A DNA stretch of 64,000 bases from Streptomyces nigrescens (GCA_024349765.1 AP026073.1:620001-684000), one strand, 5' to 3'. Positions 33,721-43,374 are shown, counted from the stretch's first letter. Program-made: numbers and translations. Notes: a model not told the origin generated them from the sequence alone.

Positions 33721-33771
33721 GCCACAACGTGGTGGGTCCCGGAATTCCACCGGAGCCCACCACGTTGTGGC
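33721..33771. terminator. Large inverted repeat between convergent genes
   Basis: A perfect 16-bp stem (GCCACAACGTGGTGGG, 33721-33736, with 33756-33771) has a 19-nt loop and lies between the hexosaminidase (plus) and acdH (minus) genes. It is strong enough to be a bidirectional terminator. Its right arm runs into the 39-bp dispersed repeat. Before it, 33600-33690 has imperfect 20-bp repeats around ACGTAGCGGTGCG. The 351-bp gap 33596-33946 holds no gene. Confidence 0.7.
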
Positions 33772-33801
33772 CCCACAGGGGGCGCTCGTACCCCCTACGG
33801 G
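33763..33801. repeat. 39-bp dispersed repeat, copy 1
   Basis: This stretch starts CGTTGTGGCCCC and ends CCCCTACGGG. It recurs in inverse orientation at 46729-46767 with 36 of 39 bases identical. Both copies lie in gaps between convergent genes, adjacent to other repeats. It looks like a short interspersed intergenic element of this genome. Confidence 0.8.
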
Positions 33802-33823
33802 ATCTGTTTGGCCCCGCCCTAAG

Positions 33824-33931
33824 GGACCTGAAGGGCCTAAGGGGCCTGAAGGGCCTGAAGGACCTGAAGGACCTGAGGGACCTCAAGGGCCTGAAGGACC
33901 TTCGGGATCTGGGGGAGCTGAAGGATCTGAA
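33824..33931. repeat. 9-bp tandem repeat, about 12 copies, collagen-like in one frame
   Basis: Twelve degenerate 9-bp units with consensus GG(G/A)CCTGAA run to within 16 bp of the acdH stop codon. Read on the plus strand one frame gives Gly-Pro-Glu triplets, but there is no ribosome site and the frame runs on antisense to acdH, so I do not call it a gene. It is probably the 3' flank of acdH. Confidence 0.85.
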
Positions 33932-33946
33932 GCCCCCGCAACGGAC

Positions 33947-35101
33947 CTAGAACCCCAGCTCCCGTGCGATCAGCATCCGCTGCACCTCGCTCGTGCCCTC
34001 GCCGATCTCCAGGATCTTGGCGTCCCGCCACATCCGGGCCACCGGGTACTCGTTCATGAAGCCGTACCCGCCGTGGATCTGGGTGGCCTCGCGGGCGTTG
34101 TCCACCGCGATCTCGGAGGAGTACAGCTTCGCGAGCGCCGCCTCCTTCTTGAACGGCTCGCCGTGCACCAGCCGGGAGGCGGCGTCCCGCCACGCCAGCC
34201 GGGCGGTGTGCGCCCGCATCTCCATGTCGGCGAGCTTGAACTGGATCGCCTGGTTGGCGCCGATCGGCTTGCCGAAGGCGTGACGTTCCTTCGCGTACGT
34301 CACCGACTCGTCCACACAGCCCTGCGCCAGGCCGGTGGCCAGCGCCGCGATGGCGATCCGGCCCTCGTCGAGGATCCGCAGGAACTGGGCGTAGCCGCGG
34401 CCCTCCTCACCGAGCAGGTTGCCGGCCGGCACCCGGACGTCCGCGAACGACAGCTCGCGGGTGTCCGAGGCGTTCCAGCCGACCTTGGAGTACGGGGCGG
34501 CGACCGTGAAGCCGGGGGTGCCGGACGGCACGATGATCGAGGAGATCTCCGGGGAGCCGTCGGCCTTGCGGCCGGTGACCGCGGTGACCGTCACCAGGCC
34601 GGTGATGTCCGTACCGGAGTTGGTGATGAAGCACTTGCTGCCGTTGATCACCCATTCGTCGCCGTCCCGCACCGCGGTCGTGCGGGTCGCGCCGGCGTCC
34701 GAGCCGCCGTCCGGCTCGGTCAGGCCGAACGCGCCGAGCATCTCGCCGCTGCACAGCTTGGGCAGCCACTCGCGCTTCTGCTCCTCCGTGCCGAAGCGGT
34801 ACAGCGGCATGGCGCCCAGCGAGACGCCCGCCTCCAGGGTGATCGCCACCGAGGAGTCGACCCGGGCGAGCTCCTCCAGGGCGATGCCGAGGGCGAGGTA
34901 GTCGCCGCCCATCCCGCCGTACTCCTCGGGGAACGGCAGGCCGAACAGGCCCATCCGGCCCATCTCCTGCACGATCTCGTACGGGAACGCATGCTGCTCG
35001 TAGTACTCGCCGATCTTCGGGGCGACGACGTGATGCGCGAACGCCTCGACCGTACGCCGGAGTTCCTCCAGCTCTTCGGGCAGACGGTGGTCCAGGGTCA
35101 T
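33947..35101 (-). CDS. acdH: Acyl-CoA dehydrogenase (branched-chain, AcdH-like)
   Basis: The 384-residue FAD enzyme oxidises short branched-chain acyl-CoAs such as isobutyryl- or isovaleryl-CoA in valine/leucine catabolism. Family signatures are FGLTEPDGGSDAGATRT, CFITNSGTDITG, the catalytic glutamate region in EATQIHGGYGFMNEYPVARMWRD-type sequence and the closing EIGEGTSEVQRMLIAREL. It closely resembles my memory of S. coelicolor AcdH. The ATG lies 2 bp after the hmgL stop, with its ribosome site (AAGGAG) inside the end of hmgL; it is the last gene of the operon. Confidence 0.92.
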   Translation of the reverse strand: MTLDHRLPEELEELRRTVEAFAHHVVAPKIGEYYEQHAFPYEIVQEMGRMGLFGLPFPEEYGGMGGDYLALGIALEELARVDSSVAITLEAGVSLGAMPLYRFGTEEQKREWLPKLCSGEMLGAFGLTEPDGGSDAGATRTTAVRDGDEWVINGSKCFITNSGTDITGLVTVTAVTGRKADGSPEISSIIVPSGTPGFTVAAPYSKVGWNASDTRELSFADVRVPAGNLLGEEGRGYAQFLRILDEGRIAIAALATGLAQGCVDESVTYAKERHAFGKPIGANQAIQFKLADMEMRAHTARLAWRDAASRLVHGEPFKKEAALAKLYSSEIAVDNAREATQIHGGYGFMNEYPVARMWRDAKILEIGEGTSEVQRMLIARELGF

Positions 35102-35103
35102 GG

Positions 35104-36045
35104 TCACTCCTTGTGGGAGAGGGCACGCAGGGTGCGCGAGGGGCTCGGGCGGCCCAGGACACCGGCCATCCACACGCTCGTGGCGGTGAGCCGGTCGAGA
35201 TCGACGCCGGTCTCGATGCCGAGGCCGTGCAGCATCCACACGAGGTCCTCGGTGGCGAGGTTGCCGGTGGCGCTCTTGGCGTACGGGCAGCCGCCGAGGC
35301 CGCCCGCCGACGCGTCGACGGTGCTGACGCCGTGCTGCAGCGCGGCGAGGGTGTTGGCGAGGGCCTGCCCGTAGGTGTCGTGGAAGTGCACGCCCAGCTT
35401 CGAGGTGGGCACGCCCGCCTCGTTGAGGGCGGCGAGGAGGTGCTGGACGTGGCCGGGGGTGGCCACGCCGATGGTGTCGCCCAGGCTCAGTTCGTCGCAG
35501 CCCATGTCGAGCAGCGCCCGGCACACCCGGACCGTCTGCGCGACCGGCACCGGGCCCTCCCAGGGGTCGCCGAAGCACATCGACAGATAGCCGCGGACGT
35601 GCACCCCGGCCTCCTTGGCGCGGGCGACGACCGGGGTGAACATCACCAGTGCCTCGTCGACCGTGCGGTTGAGGTTGGCCTTGGCGAACGATTCGGTGGC
35701 GCTGCCGATCACCGCGATCCGGCGCGCGCCCAGTGCCAGCGCCCGGTCCAGGCCGCGGTCGTTGGGCACCAGGACGGGCAGCCGGTGCGGGTCGAGGTCG
35801 CCCAGCAGCGGGAACAGCCGCTCGGCGTCGGCGAGTTGGGGCACCCACTTGGGGTGCACGAAGCTGGTCGCCTCCACGACCGGCAGCCCCGCGTCGACGA
35901 GCCGGTGGACGAACTCGGCCTTGATCTCCGTGGGCACGACGGCCTGCTCGTTCTGCAGGCCGTCGCGCGCGCCGACCTCATGGATGCGCACCCGGGCGGG
36001 CAGGCCCTCCGCGGCGACCTCCATCGGCAGTCCGGCGACGGTCAT
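35104..36045 (-). CDS. hmgL: Hydroxymethylglutaryl-CoA lyase
   Basis: The 313-residue cytosolic enzyme cleaves HMG-CoA to acetoacetate and acetyl-CoA, the last step of leucine breakdown. It has the HMGL-like TIM barrel start [16 protein letters not shown], the metal-ligand segment [14 protein letters not shown] and the active-site cysteine loop [15 protein letters not shown]. The start overlaps the carboxylase alpha stop (ATGA at 36042-36045), so translation is coupled. Confidence 0.95.
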   Translation of the reverse strand: MTVAGLPMEVAAEGLPARVRIHEVGARDGLQNEQAVVPTEIKAEFVHRLVDAGLPVVEATSFVHPKWVPQLADAERLFPLLGDLDPHRLPVLVPNDRGLDRALALGARRIAVIGSATESFAKANLNRTVDEALVMFTPVVARAKEAGVHVRGYLSMCFGDPWEGPVPVAQTVRVCRALLDMGCDELSLGDTIGVATPGHVQHLLAALNEAGVPTSKLGVHFHDTYGQALANTLAALQHGVSTVDASAGGLGGCPYAKSATGNLATEDLVWMLHGLGIETGVDLDRLTATSVWMAGVLGRPSPSRTLRALSHKE

Positions 36046-38024
36046 GACGCCACCTCCCCGTCCGTGCCGTCGGCGCCGTCCAGGGGTGCGATCACGGCCA
36101 GCACCTGGTCCATGGCGACCGTCGAGCCGACCGTCACGTCCAGTTCGGTCACCGTCCCGGCATGCGGGGCGGAGATCACGTGTTCCATCTTCATCGCCTC
36201 CACCACCAGCAGGCCCTGGCCCGCGGTGACCTCGTCGCCGACCGCGACCTTGACGACCGTGACGGTGCCCGGCATCGGGGCGGCCAGGGTGTCCGCGCCG
36301 TGCGCCCCGGCGGCCCCGCGCAGCGCGGCCGCCACCGGGTCGTGGTCGGCGACCTGCCAGGCGTCGCCGTCCCTGCCGAGCCAGTCGCCGCTGCGGTGGA
36401 AGGTGTGCACGATGCCGTCGACGGTGATCCGGACGCGGTCCGGTGCGACCTCGGCGGTGTCCTCCGGGCCGCCGGGCCGGACGTCGCGGGCCACCGGGTC
36501 GTGGCCCGGCACCCGCAGCCAGTGGCGCACCGGCGCGGGCTCGCCGCCGAGCCGGAAGCCGCTGGGCGCGGCGAACGGGTCGCGCCAGCCGGCCTCGTCC
36601 ACCGCCGGCGCGAGGGCGGCCTGCCGCACCGCCGCGGCCGCCGCGTACACCTCGTCCGGTACGCCCGCCTCGATCAGGCCGGCCGCCTCGCGCTCCACCA
36701 GCCCGGTGTCCAACTCGCCGGAGACCACGTCGGGGTGGGCCAGCAGCCGCCGCAGGAAGCCGGCGTTGGTCGTCACGCCGAGGGTGACGGTGTCGGCCAG
36801 CGCGGCCCGCAGCCGGCGCAGCGCGCTGGCCCGGTCCGGGCCGTACGCGATGACCTTGGCGAGCATCGGGTCGTACCGGCTGCCGACCTCGCCGCCCTCG
36901 GTGAGGCCGGAGTCGGTGCGGGTCCCGCCGCCCTGTACTTCGTGCAGCGAGAGCACCGTGCCGCCGGTCGGCAGGAAGTCGCGGGACGGGTCCTCGGCGC
37001 AGAGCCGGGCCTCGACCGCGTGCCCGGTGAGCGTGATGTCGTCCTGGGCGTAGGGGAGGTGCTCGCCGGCGGCGATCCGCAGCTGCCACTCCACCAGGTC
37101 CAGGCCGGTGACGAGCTCGGTGACCGGGTGCTCCACCTGGAGGCGGGTGTTCATCTCCATGAAGTAGTAGGCCGAGGGGTCCTTGCCCGGGACGATGAAC
37201 TCGACGGTGCCGGCGCCGCGGTAGCCGCAGGAGCGGGCCGCCTGCACGGCCGCCTCGCCCATCGCGGCGCGGGTCGCCTCGTCGAGCAGGACCGAGGGGG
37301 CCTCCTCGATGATCTTCTGGTGGCGCCGCTGGAGGGAGCACTCGCGCTCGCCGAGGTGGAGGACGGTGCCGTGGCCGTCCGCCAGGACCTGGATCTCGAT
37401 GTGCCGGGGCCGGTCGATCCAGCGCTCCACGAGGAGGGTGTCGTCGCCGAAGGAGGAGCGTGCCTCGCGGCGGGCGGCGGCGATCTCCTCGGCCAGCAGC
37501 GCCTCCTCGCGCACCAGCCGCATGCCCTTGCCGCCGCCGCCCGCGGACGGCTTGAGCAGGACGGGCATGCCGATCTCCCGTGCCGCGGCGGCGAGTTGGG
37601 CGTCGTCCAGGCCGCTGCCGGAGGAGCCGGGGACGACCGGGACGCCGGCCGTGCGGACCGTCTCCTTGGCGCGGATCTTGTCGCCCATCAGCTCGATGGC
37701 GTCGGCCGGCGGGCCGAGGAAGACCAGGCCCGCCTCGGCGCAGGCCCGGGCGAAGGCGGCGTTCTCGGCGAGGAAGCCGTAGCCGGGGTGGACCGCCTGG
37801 GCGCCGGTGCGGGCGGCCGCGTCCAGCAGCCGCTCGACGGACAGATAGCTCTCGGCGGCCGGGGCCGGGCCGATCCGTACGGCCGTGTCGGCCTCGCGGA
37901 CGTGGCGGGCCCCGGCGTCCGCGTCGCTGAAGACGGCGATGGAGCGGATGCCGAGCGTGCGGAGCGTGCGGATGACGCGGACCGCGATCTCGCCGCGGTT
38001 GGCGATCAGGACGCTGTCGAACAT
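36042..38024 (-). CDS. Acyl-CoA carboxylase alpha subunit (biotin carboxylase + BCCP)
   Basis: The 660-residue biotin-dependent subunit, probably of methylcrotonyl-CoA carboxylase, has an ATP-grasp biotin carboxylase ([40 protein letters not shown]). A middle region and a C-terminal biotinyl domain with the lysine in VEAMKMEH follow. It forms a complex with the carboxyltransferase encoded just upstream. I start at ATG 38024 ([11 protein letters not shown]), with GAGAGGA 12 nt before; ATG 38036 would leave almost no spacer. The gap to the upstream gene is 17 bp. Confidence 0.92.
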   Translation of the reverse strand: MFDSVLIANRGEIAVRVIRTLRTLGIRSIAVFSDADAGARHVREADTAVRIGPAPAAESYLSVERLLDAAARTGAQAVHPGYGFLAENAAFARACAEAGLVFLGPPADAIELMGDKIRAKETVRTAGVPVVPGSSGSGLDDAQLAAAAREIGMPVLLKPSAGGGGKGMRLVREEALLAEEIAAARREARSSFGDDTLLVERWIDRPRHIEIQVLADGHGTVLHLGERECSLQRRHQKIIEEAPSVLLDEATRAAMGEAAVQAARSCGYRGAGTVEFIVPGKDPSAYYFMEMNTRLQVEHPVTELVTGLDLVEWQLRIAAGEHLPYAQDDITLTGHAVEARLCAEDPSRDFLPTGGTVLSLHEVQGGGTRTDSGLTEGGEVGSRYDPMLAKVIAYGPDRASALRRLRAALADTVTLGVTTNAGFLRRLLAHPDVVSGELDTGLVEREAAGLIEAGVPDEVYAAAAAVRQAALAPAVDEAGWRDPFAAPSGFRLGGEPAPVRHWLRVPGHDPVARDVRPGGPEDTAEVAPDRVRITVDGIVHTFHRSGDWLGRDGDAWQVADHDPVAAALRGAAGAHGADTLAAPMPGTVTVVKVAVGDEVTAGQGLLVVEAMKMEHVISAPHAGTVTELDVTVGSTVAMDQVLAVIAPLDGADGTDGEVAS

Positions 38025-38041
38025 GGTCGTGGGCATTCCTC

Positions 38042-39685
38042 TCACATCCGGAAGACGCCGAACTGCGGCTCGCCCAGGGGGGCGTTGGCACAGGCGGTCA
38101 GGGCGAGGCCGAGGACCTGGCGGGTTTCGAGCGGGTCGATGACGCCGTCGTCCCACAGCCGGGCGGTGGCGTAGTAGGCGTTGCCCTGGGTCTCGTACTG
38201 CGCGCGGACGGGGGCCTTGAAGGCGTCCTCCTCCTCGGCGCTCCACTCCTCGCCGCGGGCCTCCATCTGGTCGCGCTTGACCGTGGCGAGGACCGAGGCG
38301 GCCTGCTCGCCGCCCATCACGGAGATCTTGGCGTTGGGCCACATCCACAGGAAACGGGGGGAGTAGGCCCGGCCGCACATGGAGTAGTTGCCGGCGCCGT
38401 ACGAGCCGCCGATGACGACCGTCAGCTTGGGGACCCGGGTGCAGGCCACGGCCGTGACCATCTTCGCGCCGTGTTTGGCGATGCCGCCCGCTTCGTAGTC
38501 CCGGCCGACCATGAAGCCGGAGATGTTCTGGAGGAACACCAGGGGGATGCCGCGCTGGTCGCACAGCTCGATGAAGTGGGCGCCCTTCTGGGCGGATTCG
38601 GAGAACAGGATGCCGTTGTTGGCGACGATGCCGACCGGGTGGCCGTGCAGGTGCGCGAAGCCGGTGACCAGCGTCGTGCCGTACTCGGCCTTGAACTCGG
38701 CGAACCGCGAGCCGTCCACGATCCGCGCGATCACCTCCCGCACGTCGTAGGGCGTCCGGGAGTCCACCGGCACCGCGCCGTACAGCCCGGCCGGGTCGAC
38801 CGCGGGCTCCTCGACGGGCCGCACCGTCCAGGGCAGTGCGGGCCGCTCGCCGAGCGTCGAGACGATGGTGCGGACGATGCGCAGCGCGTGCGCGTCGTCC
38901 TCGGCGAGGTGGTCGGTGACGCCGGAGGTGCGGGAGTGGACCTCGCCGCCGCCCAGTTCCTCGGCGGTGACGACCTCGCCGGTGGCGGCCTTCACCAGCG
39001 GCGGCCCGCCCAGGAAGATCGTGCCCTGGTTGCGGACGATCACGGCCTCGTCGCTCATGGCGGGGACGTACGCGCCGCCGGCCGTGCACGAGCCGAGGAC
39101 GGCCGCGATCTGCGGGATCCCGGCGCCGGACATCCGCGCCTGGTTGTAGAAGATCCGCCCGAAGTGCTCGCGGTCGGGGAACACCTCGTCCTGCATCGGC
39201 AGGAAGGCCCCGCCGGAGTCGACCAGGTAGACGCACGGCAGGTGGTTGTCGAGGGCCACCTCCTGGGCGCGCAGGTGCTTCTTGACCGTCATCGGGTAGT
39301 ACGTGCCGCCCTTGACCGTGGCGTCGTTGGCGACGATCACCACCTCGCGGCCGGAGACCCGCCCGATGCCGGCGATCACCCCGGCGGCCGGCGCGGCCCC
39401 GTCGTACATCCCCTCCGCGGCCAGTGGCGCCAGCTCCAGGAACGGCGAGCCGGCGTCCAGCAGGGCGTCGACCCGGTCGCGGGGCAGCAGCTTGCCGCGG
39501 GCGGTGTGCCGCGCCCGGGCCTTCTCGCCGCCGCCGAGGCGGGCCGCCGCGAGCCGTTCGCGCAGTTCGGCGGCGAGCTCGCGGTGCGCGGCCTCGTTGG
39601 CCCGCCAGGAGTCGGAGGCCGGATCGTCCCTCGGACTCCGGCCGAGGGACGCCCCGTCGCCTCCCAGCACCGGTGCCTGCTCCAT
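38042..39685 (-). CDS. Acyl-CoA carboxylase beta subunit (carboxyltransferase, MccB-like)
   Basis: The 547-residue carboxyltransferase resembles the methylcrotonyl-CoA carboxylase beta subunit. It has crotonase-type N- and C-halves, with [35 protein letters not shown], and SGGAG-like [27 protein letters not shown] in the first half. [41 protein letters not shown] and [13 protein letters not shown] follow in the second. It carboxylates 3-methylcrotonyl-CoA in leucine catabolism. It is the first gene of the operon, divergent from a TetR gene with two operators in between. Confidence 0.93.
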   Translation of the reverse strand: MEQAPVLGGDGASLGRSPRDDPASDSWRANEAAHRELAAELRERLAAARLGGGEKARARHTARGKLLPRDRVDALLDAGSPFLELAPLAAEGMYDGAAPAAGVIAGIGRVSGREVVIVANDATVKGGTYYPMTVKKHLRAQEVALDNHLPCVYLVDSGGAFLPMQDEVFPDREHFGRIFYNQARMSGAGIPQIAAVLGSCTAGGAYVPAMSDEAVIVRNQGTIFLGGPPLVKAATGEVVTAEELGGGEVHSRTSGVTDHLAEDDAHALRIVRTIVSTLGERPALPWTVRPVEEPAVDPAGLYGAVPVDSRTPYDVREVIARIVDGSRFAEFKAEYGTTLVTGFAHLHGHPVGIVANNGILFSESAQKGAHFIELCDQRGIPLVFLQNISGFMVGRDYEAGGIAKHGAKMVTAVACTRVPKLTVVIGGSYGAGNYSMCGRAYSPRFLWMWPNAKISVMGGEQAASVLATVKRDQMEARGEEWSAEEEDAFKAPVRAQYETQGNAYYATARLWDDGVIDPLETRQVLGLALTACANAPLGEPQFGVFRM

Positions 39686-39750
39686 CACTACGAGCCCCCT
39701 TGCTCGGTCGTCCGCCCGGCCGCCGCGGTGCGCGGCCGCCGGGCATCCGG

Positions 39751-39766
39751 GTTAATGGGCGTTAAC
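39751..39766. promoter_or_regulatory. TetR-type operator 1 (GTTAA-N6-TTAAC)
   Basis: GTTAATGGGCGTTAAC is a perfect 5-bp inverted repeat with a 6-bp spacer, 65 bp upstream of the carboxylase beta start. It is positioned to cover the promoter of the leucine-catabolism operon. It is a likely site for the divergently encoded TetR repressor. Confidence 0.65.
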
Positions 39767-39779
39767 GTCATTTCCTTCA

Positions 39780-39797
39780 GGTTAACGACCACTAACC
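39780..39797. promoter_or_regulatory. TetR-type operator 2 (GGTTA-N8-TAACC)
   Basis: GGTTAACGACCACTAACC is a second inverted repeat with the same half-site core as operator 1. It overlaps the -35 region of the TetR gene, consistent with autorepression. Confidence 0.65.
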
Positions 39798-39811
39798 CGG
39801 CTGTCTACAAT
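39782..39811 (+). promoter_or_regulatory. Leaderless promoter of the TetR gene
   Basis: TTAACG (39782-39787) and TACAAT (39806-39811) with an 18-bp spacer form a good vegetative promoter. Only 7 nt separate the -10 from the ATG at 39819, so the mRNA should start at the start codon. The -35 lies inside operator 2. Confidence 0.7.
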
Positions 39812-39818
39812 CGACGGC

Positions 39819-40463
39819 ATGAGTAATGCGCAGGCCCCCGCCCCGACCAGCCGCCGCGAGCAGATCCTGAAAGAGGCCGCCCGGCTCTTCGCCGAGCGCG
39901 GGTTCCACGGCGTCGGCGTGGACGAGATAGGGGCGGCCGTGGGCATCTCCGGCCCCGGGCTCTACCGCCACTTCGCCGGCAAGGACGCGATGCTCGCCGA
40001 GCTGCTGGTGGGGATCAGCGAGCGGCTCCTCGCGGGCGGGCGGATGCGGGTCGCGGAGGGCGGCGAGGACCCCCGGGCGGTGCTGCACGCCCTGATCGAC
40101 GGCCATATCGACTTCGCGCTGGACGACCGCCCGCTGATCACCGTGCACGACCGCGAGCTGGACCGGCTGCGCGAGGCCGACCGCAAGCGGGTGCGCCAGC
40201 TGCAGCGGCAGTACGTCGAGCTGTGGGTGGAGGTCGTCCGCCGGGTCCACCCGGGCCCCTCGGAGTCCCAGGCCCGGGCCGCCGTGCACGCCGTCTTCGG
40301 CCTGCTGAACTCCACCCCCCACCTGGGCCGGCCCGGCTCCCTCCCGGGTCGCACGGAGATGGCGGAGCTGCTGCACCGGCTGGCGCTGGGGGCCTTCGGG
40401 GCGGTGGCCGGGGGGCCGGCGGAGGCGCCGGCCGCGGGGGGGCCGGTGGCCGCGGGCGCGTAG
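39819..40463 (+). CDS. TetR-family repressor of branched-chain acyl-CoA catabolism
   Basis: The 214-residue protein has an N-terminal TetR HTH (ILKEAARLFAERGFHGVGVDEIGAAVGISGPGLYRHFAGKDA region) and a helical ligand-binding domain. A low-complexity Gly/Ala/Pro tail closes it. By position it should control the divergent carboxylase-hmgL-acdH operon, and perhaps the following fadE, in response to an acyl-CoA intermediate. The transcript appears leaderless and autoregulated. Confidence 0.92.
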   Translation: MSNAQAPAPTSRREQILKEAARLFAERGFHGVGVDEIGAAVGISGPGLYRHFAGKDAMLAELLVGISERLLAGGRMRVAEGGEDPRAVLHALIDGHIDFALDDRPLITVHDRELDRLREADRKRVRQLQRQYVELWVEVVRRVHPGPSESQARAAVHAVFGLLNSTPHLGRPGSLPGRTEMAELLHRLALGAFGAVAGGPAEAPAAGGPVAAGA

Positions 40464-40526
40464 TGCGCTGCCGCACACCTTGTGGTTGAGGTCTGGACAG
40501 TCCAGGTGACCGGCCGGTAGCTTTTC

Positions 40527-40544
40527 GCTGAGCAAGCGCTTAGC
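40527..40544. promoter_or_regulatory. Inverted repeat upstream of fadE-like gene
   Basis: GCTGAGCAAGCGCTTAGC is an 18-bp near-palindrome (6 of 7 arm positions pair) centred on AAGCGCTT, 40 bp upstream of the acyl-CoA dehydrogenase start. Its half-sites differ from the GTTA operators, so a different regulator may act here. Confidence 0.5.
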
Positions 40545-40583
40545 CATGCGTTTGGCCGGTGATCTGGAGGAGGCGACGTAACC

Positions 40584-41741
40584 ATGCGCCGTACGGTGTT
40601 CAACGAGGACCACGAGGCGTTCCGCGAGACCATACGCGCCTTCATCGAGGGCGAGGTCGTACCGGTCCACGACGAGTGGTTCGCGGCCGGCCAGGTCCCG
40701 CGCGAGTTCTACTACAAGCTCGCCGAGCTGGGCGTCTTCGGCATCCGCGTCCCCGAGGAGTACGGCGGCGCCGGCATCGACTCGCACAAGTTCGAGGCCG
40801 TGATGTACGAGGAGACCGCCCGCGCCGGCGTCACCTTCGGCGGCTCCGGAGTGCACGTCCTCCTCGGCCTGCCGTACATCCAGATGCTCGCCACCGACGA
40901 GCAGAAGAAGCGCTACCTGCCGAAGTTCGTCACCGGCGAGGAGATGTGGGCGCTGGCGATGACCGAGCCGGGCACCGGCTCCGACCTCGCCGGCATGAAG
41001 ACCACCGCCAAGCTCAGCGAGGACGGCACGCACTACGTCCTCAACGGCTCCAAGACCTTCATCACCGGCGGCGTGCACGCCGACCGCGTCATCGTCTGCG
41101 CCCGCACCGACGCGCCCACCGCCGAGGACCGCCGCCACGGCATCTCCCTCTTCGCCGTGGACACCACGTCCGAGGGCTACTCCATCGGCCGCAAGCTCGA
41201 CAAGCTCGGCCTGCGCACCTCCGACACCGCCGAGCTGGCCTTCGTCGACGTCAAGGTCCCCGTCGAGGACCTGCTCGGCGAGGAGAACAAGGGCTTCTAC
41301 TACCTCGGCCAGAACCTCCCCTCCGAGCGCTGGGGCATCGCCTTCGGCGCGTACGCGCAGGCCAAGGCCGCCGTCCGGTTCGCCCAGCAGTACGTCCAGG
41401 AGCGCACCGTCTTCGGCAAGACCGTCGCGTCCTTCCAGAACACCAAGTTCGAACTGGCCGCCTGCCAGGCCGAGGTGGACGCCGCCGAGGCCGTCGCCGA
41501 CCGCGCCCTGGAGGCCCTCGACGCCGGCGAACTGACCCCCGCCGAGGCCGCCTCCGCCAAGCTCTTCTGCACCGAGGTCGCCCACCGCGTCATCGACCGC
41601 TGCCTCCAGCTGCACGGCGGCTACGGCTTCATGAACGAGTACCCGATCGCCCGCCTGTACGCCGACAACCGCGTCAACCGCATCTACGGCGGCACCAGCG
41701 AGGTCATGAAGTCCATCATCGCCAAGTCCATGGGCCTGTAA
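40584..41741 (+). CDS. Acyl-CoA dehydrogenase (FadE-like)
   Basis: The 385-residue FAD-dependent enzyme acts in fatty-acid or acyl-CoA beta-oxidation. It has FIEGEVVPVHDEWFAAGQVP, the substrate-binding ALAMTEPGTGSDLAGMKTTA-type motif, KTFITGG, and the C-terminal LQLHGGYGFMNEYPIARLY and IYGGTSEVMKSIIAKS. A strong GGAGGAGG lies 9 nt before ATG 40584. It is followed after 8 bp by a thioesterase gene, suggesting joint regulation of acyl-CoA pools. Confidence 0.95.
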   Translation: MRRTVFNEDHEAFRETIRAFIEGEVVPVHDEWFAAGQVPREFYYKLAELGVFGIRVPEEYGGAGIDSHKFEAVMYEETARAGVTFGGSGVHVLLGLPYIQMLATDEQKKRYLPKFVTGEEMWALAMTEPGTGSDLAGMKTTAKLSEDGTHYVLNGSKTFITGGVHADRVIVCARTDAPTAEDRRHGISLFAVDTTSEGYSIGRKLDKLGLRTSDTAELAFVDVKVPVEDLLGEENKGFYYLGQNLPSERWGIAFGAYAQAKAAVRFAQQYVQERTVFGKTVASFQNTKFELAACQAEVDAAEAVADRALEALDAGELTPAEAASAKLFCTEVAHRVIDRCLQLHGGYGFMNEYPIARLYADNRVNRIYGGTSEVMKSIIAKSMGL

Positions 41742-41749
41742 GAGCAGCC

Positions 41750-42613
41750 GTGAACGACGCACTCCGGTCCCTGCTCGATCTGCTCGACCTGGAGCGGATC
41801 GAGCAGGACATCTTCCGCGGCCAGAGCCGGGCGGCCCTGGTGCCCCGGGTCTTCGGCGGGCAGGTCGCCGCCCAGGCGCTGGTCGCGGCCGGCCGCACGG
41901 TCCCCGAGAACCGGCCGCCGCACTCCCTGCACGCGTACTTCCTGCGCCCCGGCGACCCCGGCGCGCCCATCGTCTACACCGTCGACCGGATCCGCGACGG
42001 GCGGTCCTTCACCACCCGCCGGGTCGTCGCCGTCCAGCACGGCCAGCCGATCTTCCACCTCTCCGCCTCCTTCCAGGAGTACGAGGAGGGGCTGGACCAC
42101 CAGACGGACATGCCGGCCGCGCCCGACCCGGAATCCCTGCCCACGGCCGCCGAGATGCTGCCCCGCCACCTCCCGGCGGACATCGCCGAACGGCTGGTCG
42201 AGGCCCGCGCCGCGGTCGACCTGCGGTACGCCGACACCCCGCCCTGGGGCACCGTCGGCCACCCGCGCGCCCCGCGCTCCCAGGTCTGGTTCAAGGCCAA
42301 CGGCAAGGTCGCCGACGAGCCCCTGCTGCACGTCTGCCTGGCCACCTACGTCTCCGACATGACGCTGCTGGACTCGGTCCTGCTCGCCCACGGCCGCGGC
42401 GGCTGGGCCGTCGGCGACGTCGTCGGCGCCTCACTGGACCACGCCATGTGGTTCCACCGCCCCTTCCGCGCCGACGAGTGGCTCCTCTACGACCAGGAAT
42501 CCCCCTCCTCATCGGGTGGCCGCGGCCTGGGCCAGGCCCGCATCTGGACCCAGCACGGCCAACTCGCGGTCTCGGTGATCCAGGAGGGGGTCGTGCGGGT
42601 GCCGCGGGGGTAG
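41750..42613 (+). CDS. Acyl-CoA thioesterase II (TesB family)
   Basis: The 287-residue cytosolic enzyme has two hot-dog domains and hydrolyses acyl-CoAs. N-terminal markers are IFRGQSRAALVPRVFGGQVAAQ-type sequence and SLHAYFLRPGD; the second hot-dog contains LLDSVLLAHGRG and SLDHAMWFHRPFRADEWLLY. GTG 41750 lies 8 bp after the acyl-CoA dehydrogenase stop. Downstream (42614-42781) is G-rich intergenic sequence without a gene. Confidence 0.93.
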   Translation: MNDALRSLLDLLDLERIEQDIFRGQSRAALVPRVFGGQVAAQALVAAGRTVPENRPPHSLHAYFLRPGDPGAPIVYTVDRIRDGRSFTTRRVVAVQHGQPIFHLSASFQEYEEGLDHQTDMPAAPDPESLPTAAEMLPRHLPADIAERLVEARAAVDLRYADTPPWGTVGHPRAPRSQVWFKANGKVADEPLLHVCLATYVSDMTLLDSVLLAHGRGGWAVGDVVGASLDHAMWFHRPFRADEWLLYDQESPSSSGGRGLGQARIWTQHGQLAVSVIQEGVVRVPRG

Positions 42614-42781
42614 CGGAGCGGCCGGGTGGGGGGCTGGACCGGGGGCTGGGCGGGGGCGGGCGTTGAGCCGGGGAGTGGCCGTGCTTGTGCCTTGCGGTGG
42701 TTGTACGGCCCTAGGGGTGTCATCGGCCGCTTAGGGCATGGCACCCCCACCACCCACCCCCACCGGGGGAGCGAGCCGTCC

Positions 42782-42979
42782 TCACTGGAAGTCCCCCGCC
42801 GCGATCCGCTCAACTCGGGTCCGCCGCACCGTCAAGGAGGCCGGGTCGTTCACCGGCCACTCCTTGACTCCCGGCCTCCGCAGGTAGAAGACGCCCTTGC
42901 GGATATCGGTGACGACAGCCAGCCGCTCCGGGTCGTACGCGACCTCATCGCCAACTCCCGGCAGTTTCCACGGATTCAC
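42782..42979 (-). CDS. Small orphan protein of accessory region
   Basis: The 65-residue protein has no motif I can name. It includes DEVAYDPERLAVVTDIRKG and RRPGVKEWPVNDPASL, a compact beta-rich look. The ATG overlaps the stop of the zinc-ribbon-like gene by 4 nt, so the two form a bicistronic unit. Similar pairs occur in Streptomyces accessory regions, from memory. Function unknown. Confidence 0.7.
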   Translation of the reverse strand: MNPWKLPGVGDEVAYDPERLAVVTDIRKGVFYLRRPGVKEWPVNDPASLTVRRTRVERIAAGDFQ

Positions 42980-43170
42980 CGGGCGGCCTCAGCATCCGTG
43001 CAGACGCCGATCCGGGCGGCGCACGGCCGGCACACGTGCAGGCCGTCCGGACCGGCGGTCTTCTCCCGCGCCAGGCTGTAGCCGAAGTGGCAGCAGGGGC
43101 AGGCACTACCGGTGATCTCGTCGACCGTCCATGTATGCGCGGCCGGAACGGCGTCCCACCCCGTGGTCAT
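42976..43170 (-). CDS. Small zinc-ribbon-like protein
   Basis: The 64-residue protein has CPCCHFGYS and, 22 residues on, CRPCAARIGVC. These paired Cys-x-x-Cys-type knuckles are typical of a zinc ribbon. GGAGGTGTGTC precedes the ATG. It is the first gene of a two-gene operon with the 65-residue protein; a DNA- or protein-binding accessory role is possible but unproven. Confidence 0.72.
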   Translation of the reverse strand: MTTGWDAVPAAHTWTVDEITGSACPCCHFGYSLAREKTAGPDGLHVCRPCAARIGVCTDAEAAR

Positions 43171-43374
43171 GACACACCTCCGAGACCGAGGTAGGCGGCC
43201 CCTCCTCCATAGGGTACGAGTACGTGCCCGGTATGACAGGGCACGCGGCGGTGAGGTCCTGGAGTGGGTGCGTGGGGCTGGCCGTGGTCAGTGAGGGGGC
43301 TGTCCTTGGCGTCACTCAGGGCTCCGGAACCATCGTTACGGGCGGCGTTGACAGTGAAAGGCGGATGCGGCGCG

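Noticed and set aside
33767-35374. Long plus-strand frame with Gly-Pro-Glu collagen-like start
   Set aside because: It begins in the 9-bp repeat and then runs antisense to acdH and hmgL; no ribosome site and no family match.
36042-39685. Assignment as acetyl- or propionyl-CoA carboxylase
   Set aside because: Linkage to hmgL and acdH and the beta-subunit motifs favour methylcrotonyl-CoA carboxylase.
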